From: Streptomyces griseoaurantiacus
GTDB lineage: Bacteria > Actinomycetota > Actinomycetes > Streptomycetales > Streptomycetaceae
DNA length: 64,000 bases
Assembly: GCA_014656015.1 (NCBI GenBank)
Contig: BNBP01000019.1
Span: forward strand, 1 to 64,000
Direction of reading: 5' to 3'
Position numbers and translations under genes: made by a program. Shown piece by piece: positions 16,746 through 25,769 of this stretch. The notes under the pieces are model-generated. The model did not search any database, was not told where the DNA came from, and saw only the letters and a program-made list of their open reading frames with translations. Numbering within the stretch: position 1 is the first letter of the stretch; every line of letters begins with the position of its first letter.

Positions 16746-17606
16746 TCACTTCAGCAGCCGGGACATCCGCCGGTCCGCCAGTGGCCGTCCGCCCGTCTGG
16801 CAGGTCGGGCAGTACTGCAGCGAGGAGTCGCTGAAGGACACCTCGCGGACGGTGTCGCCGCACACCGGGCACGGCTCTCCGGTGCGGCCGTGCACGCGCA
16901 GCCCGCTCTTCTTCTCCGCCTTCAGCCGCCCGGCGGCCACCCCGCGCGAGCGCTCCACCGCCTCGGTGAGGGTGCCGCGCAGCGCCTCGTACAGGCGGTG
17001 GATCTCCTCGGGGGTCAGGGAGGCGGTGGGTTTGAACGGGGACATCCGGGCGGCGTGCAGGATCTCGTCGCTGTAGGCGTTGCCCACGCCGGCCAGCAGT
17101 CCCTGGTCGCGCAGGGCGCCCTTGAGCTGCCGCCGCTCCCCCGCGAGCAGCCCGGCGAGCCGCGCCTCGTCGAAGTCGGCGGCGAGCGGGTCGGGGCCGA
17201 GGCGGGCGACGCCCGGGACCTCGGCGGCGTCCCGGACGACGTACACGGCGAGCCGTTTCTGCGTGCCGGCCTCGGTGAGGTCGAAGCCCGCGCCGGTGTC
17301 CAGGGCGACCCGGAGGGCGAGCGGGCCCTTGCCGGGGCGGGGCGGGGTCTCGGGCAGCCGGTCGCGCCAGTGCAGCCAGCCGGCCCGCGCGAGGTGGGTG
17401 ACGAGGTGGAGGCCCTCGGCGTCGACGTCGAGGAACTTGCCGTGGCGGTGGACGGCGGTGACGGTACGGCCCTGCAGGGCGCTGGGCGGCGGGTCGTACG
17501 TCTTCAGCACGTGCACGGCGAGCGGCAGCACACGGGTCACCTCGCGGCCCACGAGATGACCGGTGAGGAAGTCCCGCAGCGCTTCGACCTCGGGCAGTTC
17601 GGGCAT
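16746..17606 (-). CDS. Fpg/Nei family DNA glycosylase
   Basis: 286 residues. The mature N-terminus PELPEVEALRDFL carries the catalytic Pro2 and Glu3. The helix-two-turn-helix region contains KGALRDQGLLAGVGNAYSDEILH. The C-terminal zinc finger is intact: CPVCGD, then after about 16 residues CPTCQTGG. A lysine-rich segment (AGRLKAEKKSGLRVHGRTG) precedes it. The enzyme excises oxidised bases and nicks the AP site. Sequence resembles the actinobacterial Nei/MutM-like group more than canonical Fpg. It converges with the anti-sigma gene. Confidence 0.9.
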   Translation of the reverse strand: MPELPEVEALRDFLTGHLVGREVTRVLPLAVHVLKTYDPPPSALQGRTVTAVHRHGKFLDVDAEGLHLVTHLARAGWLHWRDRLPETPPRPGKGPLALRVALDTGAGFDLTEAGTQKRLAVYVVRDAAEVPGVARLGPDPLAADFDEARLAGLLAGERRQLKGALRDQGLLAGVGNAYSDEILHAARMSPFKPTASLTPEEIHRLYEALRGTLTEAVERSRGVAAGRLKAEKKSGLRVHGRTGEPCPVCGDTVREVSFSDSSLQYCPTCQTGGRPLADRRMSRLLK

Positions 17607-17661
17607 GTCCTCCAGCCTGCCACGGCGGCCCGCCGAACGCCTCGGGCACGGCCCGCCCCGT

Positions 17662-19752
17662 TCAGGCGCTCCCGTCCTCCGGGACGAGGAACTCGCACCA
17701 CACCACCTTGCCGCCGCCCCGCGCCTCCACGCCCCAGGCGTCCGCCAGTTCGTCGACGAGGAGCAGCCCGCGGCCGGAGACCCCGGAGGCGCCCGCCTCG
17801 CGGCGGCGCGGGAGCGCGCTGGAGGCGTCCTCGACCTCCGTGCGCAGCCGCCGCTCGGGGCCCGGCAGGGAGCGGAGGGTGACGACGGCCGCCCCCTCGG
17901 TGTGCATCAGCGCGTTGGTGACCAGTTCGTCGGTGACGAGTTCGATCTCGTCGGCGCGGCCCCCGGCGCCCCAGTCGCGGACGGCCGCGCGGACCATGTG
18001 CCGGGCCTCCCGCAGCGCCCGCGGGTCGCCGGGCGCCACGTACTGCTGGAGCCGTCCGCGCTCGCCGCGGGACTGTGCCCTGCGGCGCAGGAGCAGCAGG
18101 GCGACGTCGTCCTCGCCGCCGCGTTCGGCGGCGCCGGCGATGAGCAGGTCGGCGAGGTCGCCCACGTCCTCGGGGCCGGCCGCGATCCGCTCACAGAGTT
18201 CGCGCATGCCCTCGTCGGGGTCCACCCCCGGCTGCTCGACCAGGCCGTCGGTGCACAGCACCAGCGTCTGCCCGGGGTCCAGCTCCATGGTCTGCACGGG
18301 GTACTCCAGGCAGTCGAACAGCGCGGACAGCCCGAGCGGCAGTCCGCCCCGGACGGGGACGCGCCGGCAGCTTCCGTCGGGGTCCCGCACCAGCGGGTCG
18401 ATGTGCCCGGCGCGGACGAACTGCACGACGCCGGTGGACAGGTCGGCCTCGGCGTACAGGCAGGTCGCGAAGCGGTGGGTGTCGAGTTCGTGCAGGAAGA
18501 CGGAGGCGCGGGCGACGGCGGTGGCCGGGGGGTGCCCCTCGGCCGCGTACGCGCGCAGCACGATGCGGAGCTGGCCCATGACGGCGGCGGCCTGGGTGTC
18601 GTGGCCCTGGACGTCGCCGACGACGGCGCCGACCCGGCCGCCGGGCAGGGGGATCAGGTCGTACCAGTCGCCGCCGATGTTCCGCCCGGGTGAGCCGCCG
18701 AGGACGGCGGCCCGGTAGCGCACAGCCACGTCGGCGTCGGGGACCCGGGGCAGGGAGCGGGGCAGCATGGCCTGCTGGAGTTCCTGGGCGAGATCGCTCT
18801 CCTGCTCGTAGAGCATGGCGCGCTGCAGGCTCTGGGCGATGGTGCTGGTGAGTGCCACCAGGATGTCGCGTTCCTCGGTGGTGAAGCCGTGCCGGTCGCC
18901 GTAGAGCAGGCCGATGCCGCCGATCGGGCGGCCCTGCGCGACCAGCGGCAGGTAGGCGGCCGAGGTGATGTGCAGATGGGCGAGGTGCGGCCACAGGATC
19001 GGATAGCGCGCGCCGAACTCCTCCGGCGACTCGATGAACCGCGGGGTGAGGGTGCGGACGGCGTCGCTCATGGGGTACGGCTCGTCGATCCCGGTGATCC
19101 GGGTGCCGGGCAGGAAGTCGCCCGTAGGTCCTTCGGCGACCAGGCGGATCCGGCCGCCCTCGACGAGCCCCATGACGAGGCTGGCGGCGCCCATCCACAT
19201 CCGGCCCTCGGTCTCCCGCAGCACGTCGATGACGTCCCGCACGGTGCGGGCGTGGGCGAGGGCCGCCATGGTGGCCGAGGCGACCTCGGCCTGCCGGCGC
19301 CGGGCGCTGTCCCGGACGGCCTGCTCGCTGCGGGCCCGGCTGTCGCGCAGTTCCTGGGTGGCGTCGCGGACGATGCCGATGATCCGGCGGGCGCGACCGG
19401 TGGCGTCGCGGCGGATGTATCCCTGGGTGTGGGTCCAGCGCAGGCTGCCGTCACGGCGGCGGATGCGGAAGTAGGCGCCGTAGTTCTCGCCGCCCTCCTT
19501 GAGCGCCCTGGTGACCAGCTCGGCCAGGCGGGGGACGTCCGCCTCGTGCAGCCGAGGAGTCAGGCTCTCGATGCGGTCGTCGAACTCGTCGGCACGCAGG
19601 TCGAACAGCTCGTGGGCCTGGGCGTCCATCTGCGTGAGGCCGGTGTCCAAGTCCCAGTCGAAGCTGCCCATGCGGTTGAGCGCCAGAATCGGGTCCGGAC
19701 GGTCGGGCCAGTCGTCCGGGAGCGACGGCGCGCTCACTCCCCGATCAGCCAT
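17662..19752 (-). CDS. PAS/GAF sensor with SpoIIE-type PP2C phosphatase and ATPase domain
   Basis: 696 residues from the ATG at 19752, preceded by AAGGTGGG. A PAS-like domain lies at about residues 25-135 (MGSFDWDLDTGLTQMD, FRIRRRDGSLRWTHTQGY). A GAF domain spans about 165-335. A SpoIIE/PP2C phosphatase spans about 350-560 (NIGGDWYDLIPLPGGR, VVGDVQGHDTQAAAVMGQLR, LVLCTDGLVE, GGEDDVALLLLRRR). An HATPase_c anti-sigma-kinase-like domain follows (ELVTDELVTNALMHTEG, SGRGLLLVDELADAWG). This streptomycete type acts in partner-switching control of sigma factors by dephosphorylating anti-anti-sigma proteins. The signal is unknown. Confidence 0.9.
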   Translation of the reverse strand: MADRGVSAPSLPDDWPDRPDPILALNRMGSFDWDLDTGLTQMDAQAHELFDLRADEFDDRIESLTPRLHEADVPRLAELVTRALKEGGENYGAYFRIRRRDGSLRWTHTQGYIRRDATGRARRIIGIVRDATQELRDSRARSEQAVRDSARRRQAEVASATMAALAHARTVRDVIDVLRETEGRMWMGAASLVMGLVEGGRIRLVAEGPTGDFLPGTRITGIDEPYPMSDAVRTLTPRFIESPEEFGARYPILWPHLAHLHITSAAYLPLVAQGRPIGGIGLLYGDRHGFTTEERDILVALTSTIAQSLQRAMLYEQESDLAQELQQAMLPRSLPRVPDADVAVRYRAAVLGGSPGRNIGGDWYDLIPLPGGRVGAVVGDVQGHDTQAAAVMGQLRIVLRAYAAEGHPPATAVARASVFLHELDTHRFATCLYAEADLSTGVVQFVRAGHIDPLVRDPDGSCRRVPVRGGLPLGLSALFDCLEYPVQTMELDPGQTLVLCTDGLVEQPGVDPDEGMRELCERIAAGPEDVGDLADLLIAGAAERGGEDDVALLLLRRRAQSRGERGRLQQYVAPGDPRALREARHMVRAAVRDWGAGGRADEIELVTDELVTNALMHTEGAAVVTLRSLPGPERRLRTEVEDASSALPRRREAGASGVSGRGLLLVDELADAWGVEARGGGKVVWCEFLVPEDGSA

Positions 19753-19974
19753 GAGGCCCACCTTGCCAGGGTTCGTCCGAATCTTCGAGTGCGGGGCGGA
19801 ACCGGTTCGGGGCGGTCCCGGGAGACGGTTGATCACCATTGTCCGCCCGGGCGGGGCGGGGCGCGCAAGCGGAGGTCCCGGACGGGACCGGTCGCCCGGG
19901 GCGGGGAACGGGTACTCGTGGACCGCGCGGGCACGGACGGCGCGCGCACCCGCGGTGAGAGGAGGCCGGCCGGG

Positions 19975-21396
19975 ATGGGCTGGTTCACGGAACCGGACTA
20001 CTGGGTGAGCCGGCTGGTCTTCCAGCGAGGGCTGGCCGCGTTGTATCTCGTCGCCTTCCTGGGCGCGGCCCTGCAGTTCCGGGCGCTGATCGGGGAGAGG
20101 GGGATGCTGCCGGTGCCCCGGTTCACCGCACGGGTGCCGTTCCGGCGGGCGCCGAGCGTCTTCCATCTGCGCTATTCCGACCGGTTCTTCGCCGGCTGGG
20201 CGTGGACGGGATGCGCGGTGTCGGCGGCGCTGGTCGCGGGGGCGGACGGGTGGCTGCCGCTGTGGGGGGCGATGCTGCTGTGGCTGGTGCCGTGGGTGAT
20301 GTACCTGTCGATCGTCAACGTGGGGCAGACCTGGTACGGCTTCGGCTGGGAGTCGCTGCTGCTGGAGACCGGGTTCCTCGCCGTGTTCCTGGGCAACGAC
20401 GAGGTGGCCCCGCCGGTCCTCGTACTGTTCCTGCTGCGCTGGCTGCTGTTCCGGCTGGAGTTCGGCGCCGGGCTGATCAAGATGCGCGGGGACGAGTGCT
20501 GGCGGAGGCTGACGTGCCTGGACCACCACCACGAGACGCAGCCGATGCCGGGCCCGTTGAGCCGGTTCTTCCACCGGTTGCCGAAGCCGGTGCACCGGGT
20601 GGAGACGGCGGCCAACCACGTCACGCAACTGGTGGTGCCGTTCCTGCTGTTCACTCCGCGGCCGGTGGCGACGGCCGCCGCGGCGCTGATGGTCCTCACC
20701 CAGCTCTGGCTGGTGCTGTCGGGCAACTTCGCCTGGCTGAACTGGCTGGCGGTGCTGCTCGCCCTGTCGGTGATCGACTTCCCCGCCTCGGCCCCGCGCA
20801 CGGCTCCGGCCCCGCTCTGGTACGAGGTGGTCGTGCTGGGCATGGCCGCGGGGCTCGTGGTGCTCGGCGCCCGCCCGGTGCGCAACATGCTCTCCCGGCG
20901 TCAGGTGATGAACCGCTCCTTCGACCCGCTGCACCTGGTGAACAGCTACGGCGCCTTCGGGAGCGTCAGCCGGGTCCGGCACGAGGTGGTGATCGAGGGC
21001 ACGGCCGAGGGGACGCCCCGGGAGGACTCCGGGTGGCGGGAGTACGAGTTCCGCGGCAAGCCGGGCGATGTCCGCCGCAGGCCGCGCCAGTTCGCGCCGT
21101 ACCACCTGCGCCTGGACTGGATGATGTGGTTCGCCGCGCTGTCGCCGGCGTACGCGGGGGCGTGGTTCGGGGGTCTGCTGGAGCGGCTGTTGGAGAACGA
21201 TCCCGACACCCTGCGGCTGCTGCGTCGCAGCCCGTTCCCGGCGGACGCGCCGCCGCGGTACGTACGGGCGAGTCTGTACCGGTACCGGTTCTCCACGCGG
21301 CGGGAGCGGCGCGGGACGGGGGCGTACTGGCAGCGGACCTACGTCCGCGAGTTCATGCCCCCGACCCGGCTGACCGGTACGGGACCCCCCGCGTAG
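19975..21396 (+). CDS. Lipase maturation factor family membrane protein
   Basis: 473 residues from ATG 19975 with AGGAGG upstream. Multiple membrane segments occupy the first about 300 residues. Conserved stretches typical of the LMF1 family include WYGFGWESLLLETGFLAVF, RWLLFRLEFGAGLIKMRGD, the Asp/His-rich LTCLDHHHETQPMPGP, and a C-terminal soluble domain (VNSYGAFGSVSRVRHEVVIE, LDWMMWFAALSP). In vertebrates LMF1 assists folding of secreted lipases in the ER; the bacterial role is not established. The protein is probably an integral membrane protein with a cytoplasmic or outer C-terminal domain. It converges with the 57-aa peptide gene. Confidence 0.85.
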   Translation: MGWFTEPDYWVSRLVFQRGLAALYLVAFLGAALQFRALIGERGMLPVPRFTARVPFRRAPSVFHLRYSDRFFAGWAWTGCAVSAALVAGADGWLPLWGAMLLWLVPWVMYLSIVNVGQTWYGFGWESLLLETGFLAVFLGNDEVAPPVLVLFLLRWLLFRLEFGAGLIKMRGDECWRRLTCLDHHHETQPMPGPLSRFFHRLPKPVHRVETAANHVTQLVVPFLLFTPRPVATAAAALMVLTQLWLVLSGNFAWLNWLAVLLALSVIDFPASAPRTAPAPLWYEVVVLGMAAGLVVLGARPVRNMLSRRQVMNRSFDPLHLVNSYGAFGSVSRVRHEVVIEGTAEGTPREDSGWREYEFRGKPGDVRRRPRQFAPYHLRLDWMMWFAALSPAYAGAWFGGLLERLLENDPDTLRLLRRSPFPADAPPRYVRASLYRYRFSTRRERRGTGAYWQRTYVREFMPPTRLTGTGPPA

Positions 21397-21432
21397 CGGT
21401 TCCCCGTGCCCGGGGAGGGGCGCGGGGAACCG
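21397..21432. terminator. Bidirectional hairpin terminator
   Basis: CGGTTCCCCG at 21397-21406 pairs perfectly with CGGGGAACCG at 21423-21432, between the convergent stops at 21396 and 21443. Confidence 0.75.
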
Positions 21433-21442
21433 GGTGAGGGGA

Positions 21443-21616
21443 TCAGTCGACGCTGGGGAGGATGTGCGGCTCGGCGAGGTCGTCCTCGTAGCCGGCCAGG
21501 CGGATCGGTGCCGACCTCGCCCACACGTCCAGGCTGCCGAGCTTCTCCTCGGCCGGTCCCGCGACGGACGGCCGTCCCGTGGGACGTTCCTCGAGATTCG
21601 TCGTTTCCGGTGTCAC
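21443..21616 (-). CDS. 57-residue peptide gene, possible RiPP-like precursor
   Basis: 57 residues from GTG 21616. A textbook AAGGAG lies six bases upstream, which is the strongest ribosome binding site in this stretch. The N-terminal half is hydrophilic (TPETTNLEERPTGRP). The C-terminal half starts near KLGSLDVWARSAPIRL and ends AGYEDDLAEPHILPSVD, acidic with aromatic, Pro and Asp residues. No signal peptide, Cys or membrane segment is present. The leader/core look resembles ribosomal peptide precursors, but no modifying enzyme (LanM, ATP-grasp, radical SAM, YcaO) is adjacent. It might equally be a small regulatory protein. Family not recognised. Confidence 0.65.
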   Translation of the reverse strand: MTPETTNLEERPTGRPSVAGPAEEKLGSLDVWARSAPIRLAGYEDDLAEPHILPSVD

Positions 21617-21996
21617 CGCGCACTCCTTATGTGTGGGATCACCCTCGGGGGGCGTCGGCCCGGCCTGCGCTCTGTGCGGCCGCCGCCCGCCTCGGGACTG
21701 AGGGAACAGTTCTGACGCGGTGGCGTCGGCTTCGTCGTGCGAGAAAAGACCGTGGTGACCGGCTTGTCCCGGGACGGACCAATGGGTGTGGGTGGGACCC
21801 CGTGTCGCTGTCCGTCCCCCCCAGGTTAACCAGATGAGCGCCCCGCTGCTCGATAGGGAGGCAAACACTGTGTAAGGCTTGTGTTGCGGTCCGCGTACTT
21901 TCGGCCGTTGCGCACCTTCATCCGGCCACACGGTCCAGCGCCCGGCCACGCGAACGGGCGGACTCGCGCGCGGCCCGGGCCCCCTGACGTGCGCAA
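21617..21996. other. Gene-free stretch upstream of the 57-aa peptide
   Basis: No convincing gene on either strand. The stretch is less GC-rich than its surroundings. A weak dyad AACAC (21864-21868) / GTGTT (21881-21885) is a possible operator or promoter element for the leftward peptide gene. Confidence 0.4.
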
Positions 21997-22032
21997 GGGC
22001 GTACCCACCGGTCGTGACCGGTGGGTACGCCC
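21997..22032 (-). terminator. Perfect 16-bp terminator
   Basis: 21997-22012 pairs perfectly with 22017-22032 around CGTG. It lies 31 bases beyond the stop of the leftward small membrane protein gene at 22064. Confidence 0.85.
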
Positions 22033-22063
22033 TCCGGGTGAGGCGGGTGAGGCGGCGGCCGGC

Positions 22064-22309
22064 CTACGGGAAGGCCCAGATGCCGACGAAGAGCACCAGC
22101 AGGACGAAGAGCACGATCATCGTCACGCTCCAGGTACCGCGGTGCCGCAGCGCCTCCCCCGGCACCCCGCCCCGGGGCCGGTCCTCCGGCAGAGCCGGGT
22201 TCGCGGGGCGGTCGCTCGCGTAGAACTCCTCGTCGGTCGGGCGGACGTCGCGCCGGCCGGCGTCGCCGGGCACGGTGGGACCGGCGGAACCGATGTCGTG
22301 GCTGGACAT
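22064..22309 (-). CDS. Small membrane protein of unknown function
   Basis: 81 residues from ATG 22309, preceded by GAGGAG. The first about 55 residues are charged (RRDVRPTDEEFYASDRPANP). The last about 22 are a membrane helix (SVTMIVLFVLLVLFVGIWAF). The protein therefore has a single C-terminal anchor. It lies 83 bases downstream of the zinc-ribbon/SDR gene on the same strand and may be cotranscribed with it. Family not recognised. Confidence 0.7.
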   Translation of the reverse strand: MSSHDIGSAGPTVPGDAGRRDVRPTDEEFYASDRPANPALPEDRPRGGVPGEALRHRGTWSVTMIVLFVLLVLFVGIWAFP

Positions 22310-22392
22310 GTGCACTCCTCGCACGGTGTTCGACGCCCTCCGGGTTCCCCCGGACCGTCCCGCCATGCGCGGGGTGCGGACCCGCCCGGTCC

Positions 22393-23943
22393 TCACCACT
22401 TGCCGGGCGCGTAGTCCTTCAGGAAGACGCCGTACAGGTCCTCGCCCTGCTCGCCGCGGACGATCGGGTCGTAGACCCGGGCCGCCCCGTCGACGAGGTC
22501 CAGCGGGGCGTGGAAGCCCGCCTCCGCCATGCGCACCTTGTCCGGGTGGGGCCGCTCGTCGGTGATCCAGCCGGTGTCGACGGCGGTCATCAGGATCCGG
22601 TCCTTCTCGAACATCTCCTGGGCGCTGGTGCGTGTCAGCATGTTGAGGGCGGCCTTGGCCATGTTGGTGTGCGGGTGGCCGGCGCCCTTGTAGCCGCGGC
22701 CGAAGACGCCCTCCATCGCGGAGACGTTCACGATGTACGTCCGCCGGGCCGCGGACGCCGCCATCGCGGGACGCAGCCGGCTGATGAGCAGGAACGGCGC
22801 GGTGGAATTGCAGAGCTGCACTTCCAGCAGCTCGACGGGGGTGACCTCTTCCACCGTCTGGATCCAGCTGTTGGTGTCGTGCAGGTCGGGCACGAGCCCG
22901 CCGGCGTCGATCGCGGTGCCGGCCGCGATCCGCTCCAGGGAGGCGGAGCCCGAGACGAGCGCGAGATCGGTGACGTCCTGCGCGGAGAGGGCGCCGCCGC
23001 CCGCCACCGGCAGCTCGCTGACCGCGCCGGAACCGAAGGTGCCGATGACCTCGGCGGCGGGCAGCTCGCCGGCCGGCAGCGGGGCCGACTCGGCGGCGAG
23101 CAGTTCGCTGTAGGCGCCCGGGGAGCGGCGCACGGTCTGGGCGGCGTTGTTGATCAGGATGTCCAGCGGGCCCTCGGCGGCGACCGAGTCGGCCAGCGCC
23201 ACGACCTGTGCGGGGTCACGCAGGTCGATGCCGACGATCTTCAGCCGGTGGATCCAGTCGGCGCTGTCCGGCTGGGCCTTGAAGCGGCGCACGGCGTCGT
23301 TCGGGAAGCGGGTGGTGACGGTGGTGTGGGCGCCGTCGCGGAGCAGCCGCAGCGCGATGTACATGCCGATCTTGGCGCGGCCGCCGGTCAGCAGGGCGCG
23401 CTTGCCGGTGAGGTCCGCGCGGGCGTCGCGGCGGGCCCTGTTCTCCGCGGCGCAGGACGGGCAGAGCTGGTGGTAGAAGTAGTCGACCTCGGTGTAGCGG
23501 GTCTTGCAGGTGTAGCAGGAGCGGGGACGCTGGAGTATCCCGGCGATCCGGCCCTCCTCGGTGGCGGAGGAGGGCAGCACGCCCTCGGTCTCGTCGTCGA
23601 TGCGCTGGGCGGAGCCGGTGGCGGTGGCCTCGGTGACGGCCTTGTCGTGCGCGGTCTTGGCGGCGCGGCGTTCCTGACGGCGGCGCTGCTTGACGCTGCG
23701 GTAGATGTGCGAGGTGGCGCGGCGGACGGCGATCGCGTCGGGGTGGTCGACGTCGATGGTGTCGAGTTCCTCGAGGACCTCGAGGCAGACGGCGAGGCGC
23801 TCGGGGTCGATCCCGGGGCCGTGCGCGTCCGGGCCGTCCTCGGGGGCCGTGCCGGTGGGCTGTCCGGGATGCGGGATCGTGGGGGCGCCCGGGGGTGCGG
23901 CCGCCGGGTCGTCGTCCACCGGGGCGGTCTCTGTCACCGTCAT
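22393..23943 (-). CDS. Zinc-ribbon/SDR fusion oxidoreductase
   Basis: 516 residues. A helical N-terminal region (about 1-125) leads into a four-Cys zinc-binding element (CYTCKTRY and, after 13 further residues, LCPSCAAEN). The SDR domain starts near residue 180 with LTGGRAKIGMYIALRLL and DILINNAAQTV. An insertion of about 100 residues separates the NNA motif from NVSAMEGVFGRGYKG. At the usual catalytic YxxxK site the sequence reads HTNMAKAALNM, so Thr occupies the Tyr position. Either Tyr is supplied by the nearby GYKG or the domain is non-canonical. NAD(P)-dependent activity is therefore uncertain and the substrate unknown. Confidence 0.8.
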   Translation of the reverse strand: MTVTETAPVDDDPAAAPPGAPTIPHPGQPTGTAPEDGPDAHGPGIDPERLAVCLEVLEELDTIDVDHPDAIAVRRATSHIYRSVKQRRRQERRAAKTAHDKAVTEATATGSAQRIDDETEGVLPSSATEEGRIAGILQRPRSCYTCKTRYTEVDYFYHQLCPSCAAENRARRDARADLTGKRALLTGGRAKIGMYIALRLLRDGAHTTVTTRFPNDAVRRFKAQPDSADWIHRLKIVGIDLRDPAQVVALADSVAAEGPLDILINNAAQTVRRSPGAYSELLAAESAPLPAGELPAAEVIGTFGSGAVSELPVAGGGALSAQDVTDLALVSGSASLERIAAGTAIDAGGLVPDLHDTNSWIQTVEEVTPVELLEVQLCNSTAPFLLISRLRPAMAASAARRTYIVNVSAMEGVFGRGYKGAGHPHTNMAKAALNMLTRTSAQEMFEKDRILMTAVDTGWITDERPHPDKVRMAEAGFHAPLDLVDGAARVYDPIVRGEQGEDLYGVFLKDYAPGKW

Positions 23944-24140
23944 CGCGCTGCCTTATTCCTCGCTCGCCTGCGGCGCGCGGGTCGCGCTCGCCTTTCGAAC
24001 TGGGGGATTGTACGGAGCGGCGGCACGAAGCACCAAAACAGGGGTGTGCGGGAGTGCGAGCGGGGCGCGGCCGGCCGCGCCCCTCGACGGCGAGGGGGCG
24101 GGCCGGCGGTGCGGGTGCGTTCCTCGCCGCCCGGTGCGTC

Positions 24141-25514
24141 CTACCCGTCGCAGGCCGTGCGCAGGACGTCGAGTTCGCGGCGGACCGCGGCCGCGAACCG
24201 TTCCAGGTCGGGGACCGCCTCCGCGTCCGCGACGAGCCCGTAGTGGACCCGGCCCCGGTACGTCGACACGGCCACCGCCAGCGACTGTCCGCGCGCGAGC
24301 GGCGCCAGCGGGAAGACCTCGGTGAGCGGGCTGCCGCCGAGCCGCAGCCCCAGGCTCGGCAGCGGCACGCTCGTCACGAGGATGTCGAACCACAGCCGCG
24401 CCGCCTGGCTGACCAGCGGCCCGCCGAGCCGGTGCCCCAGCGCCGGCACGTGGTCCGCGAGCAGCGCGACCGCGCCGGCGCCGCGCCCCGGCCCCGCGTC
24501 CTTGTTGCGGTCCATGGCGGCCCGCACCACCCGCAGCCGCCGCAGCGGGTCCGCCTCGTCGACCGGAAGCCGTATCAGGTAGCCGGAGAGCCGGTTGCCC
24601 TGTGGGGAGGCGGTGCGCGGCCGGCGCCGGGAGACGGGGATGAGCGCCCGGGGCGCCACGCCCTCGCTGCCGTCGCCGCGCTCGTCGAGCCACCGGCGCA
24701 GCGCGCCCGCGACGACCGCGATGAGCACGTCGTTGACGGTGCCGCCGGCCGTCTTGCGCACCCGGTGCACCTCGTCGAGGTCGAGGACGACGCCCGCGGT
24801 GCGCCGGGTGCCGGTGGGCTCGGCGGTCAGGGCGGGCGAGGAGCGCACACCGAGGGTGGACAGGGCGACGGAGGCGCCGATGTCGAGGGCGCGGCCCACG
24901 TCGGAGACCACGTCGGACAGCGTGTCGCGGAGCAGGCCCGGCAGGCGGCGCGGGTCGGGGAAGAGGCCTCGGCGCGCCTCGACGGGGCGGGGCCGGGAGG
25001 GGGGCAGCTCCGTCGGGTCCATGATCGCGGCGGCCAGGGTGAGCGCGCGCAGCCCGTCGGCGAGCGCGTGGTGGAACTTGAAGAGCACCGCGAAGGAGGT
25101 GCCGTCCTCCCCCGGGAGGACATGCGCCTCCCACGGGGGCCGGCCGCGCTCCAGGGGCCGCTGCATGAGTCGGCCGGCGAGGGCGTGGAAGTCGCCGGTG
25201 GGGGCGTGCAGGCGGACGTGGTCCAGCGGGTCGAAGTCGGGGACGGGTTCGCGGGCCGCGCCGCCGAAGGCGAGCGGGAGGCGTACGTCGGTGAGGCCCC
25301 GGGCGAGCCGGGTGCCGGGCATCCAGACGTCGCGGATGCGCATCCGCAGGCCGGTCACCCCGGCGGCGCGGGCGGCGAGCAGATCGGCGGCGTGGGCGCC
25401 GGCGGTGGGCGAGTGGCAGGCGAAGACGCCGAGCGCCCCCAGGTGCATGGGGTGCTCGGCGGACTCGATGTTCCAGAACGCCAGATCGAGGGGGGCGAGC
25501 AGATCGGAAGTCAT
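24141..25514 (-). CDS. WS/DGAT family O-acyltransferase
   Basis: 457 residues from ATG 25514, with GAGGG eight bases upstream. The N-terminus (LLAPLDLAFWNIESAEHPMHLG) and the active-site motif HHALADG (HHxxxDG) are typical of wax ester synthase/acyl-CoA:diacylglycerol acyltransferases. VNDVLIAVVAGALRRWL and the C-terminal SVPLPSLGLRLGG also fit. The enzyme esterifies diacylglycerol or a fatty alcohol with acyl-CoA to make storage triacylglycerol or wax, which streptomycetes accumulate. It associates with the membrane or lipid inclusions without clear membrane helices. It stands alone, upstream of the zinc-ribbon/SDR gene on the same strand. Confidence 0.9.
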   Translation of the reverse strand: MTSDLLAPLDLAFWNIESAEHPMHLGALGVFACHSPTAGAHAADLLAARAAGVTGLRMRIRDVWMPGTRLARGLTDVRLPLAFGGAAREPVPDFDPLDHVRLHAPTGDFHALAGRLMQRPLERGRPPWEAHVLPGEDGTSFAVLFKFHHALADGLRALTLAAAIMDPTELPPSRPRPVEARRGLFPDPRRLPGLLRDTLSDVVSDVGRALDIGASVALSTLGVRSSPALTAEPTGTRRTAGVVLDLDEVHRVRKTAGGTVNDVLIAVVAGALRRWLDERGDGSEGVAPRALIPVSRRRPRTASPQGNRLSGYLIRLPVDEADPLRRLRVVRAAMDRNKDAGPGRGAGAVALLADHVPALGHRLGGPLVSQAARLWFDILVTSVPLPSLGLRLGGSPLTEVFPLAPLARGQSLAVAVSTYRGRVHYGLVADAEAVPDLERFAAAVRRELDVLRTACDG

Positions 25515-25663
25515 GGCGTGCCCTCGCGTGGACGACGGGGATGGGAACGGGAGCACGGCGGGGACCTCCCGGCGCGCCGTGCGGCCGGACCGGTGCCCTG
25601 TCAGTCAAACGCCGAACGCCGATTACGGTCAAGTACGATCGCGTTACGCTCCGTAAAAAGCAC

Positions 25664-25700
25664 GTGAAGTCCCGCCCCTCCGGGAGGGGCGGGACTTCAC
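25664..25700 (-). terminator. Rho-independent terminator with T-tract
   Basis: A perfect 15-bp stem (25664-25678 with 25686-25700, seven-base loop) is followed, on the minus strand, by GTGCTTTTTAC. It ends the leftward GH92 gene; a T-run like this is unusual in such GC-rich DNA. Confidence 0.9.
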
Positions 25701-25769
25701 CGTCGCGCGGCCGTCGGGCCCGTCCGCGGGGCCGCCGGACCGGGTCCGGGGCTCAGCGGAGGGCCGGGG

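Noticed and set aside
21443..21949. 168-codon version of the peptide gene
   Set aside because: The upstream part has no start signal or family features. The AAGGAG at GTG 21616 marks the short form.
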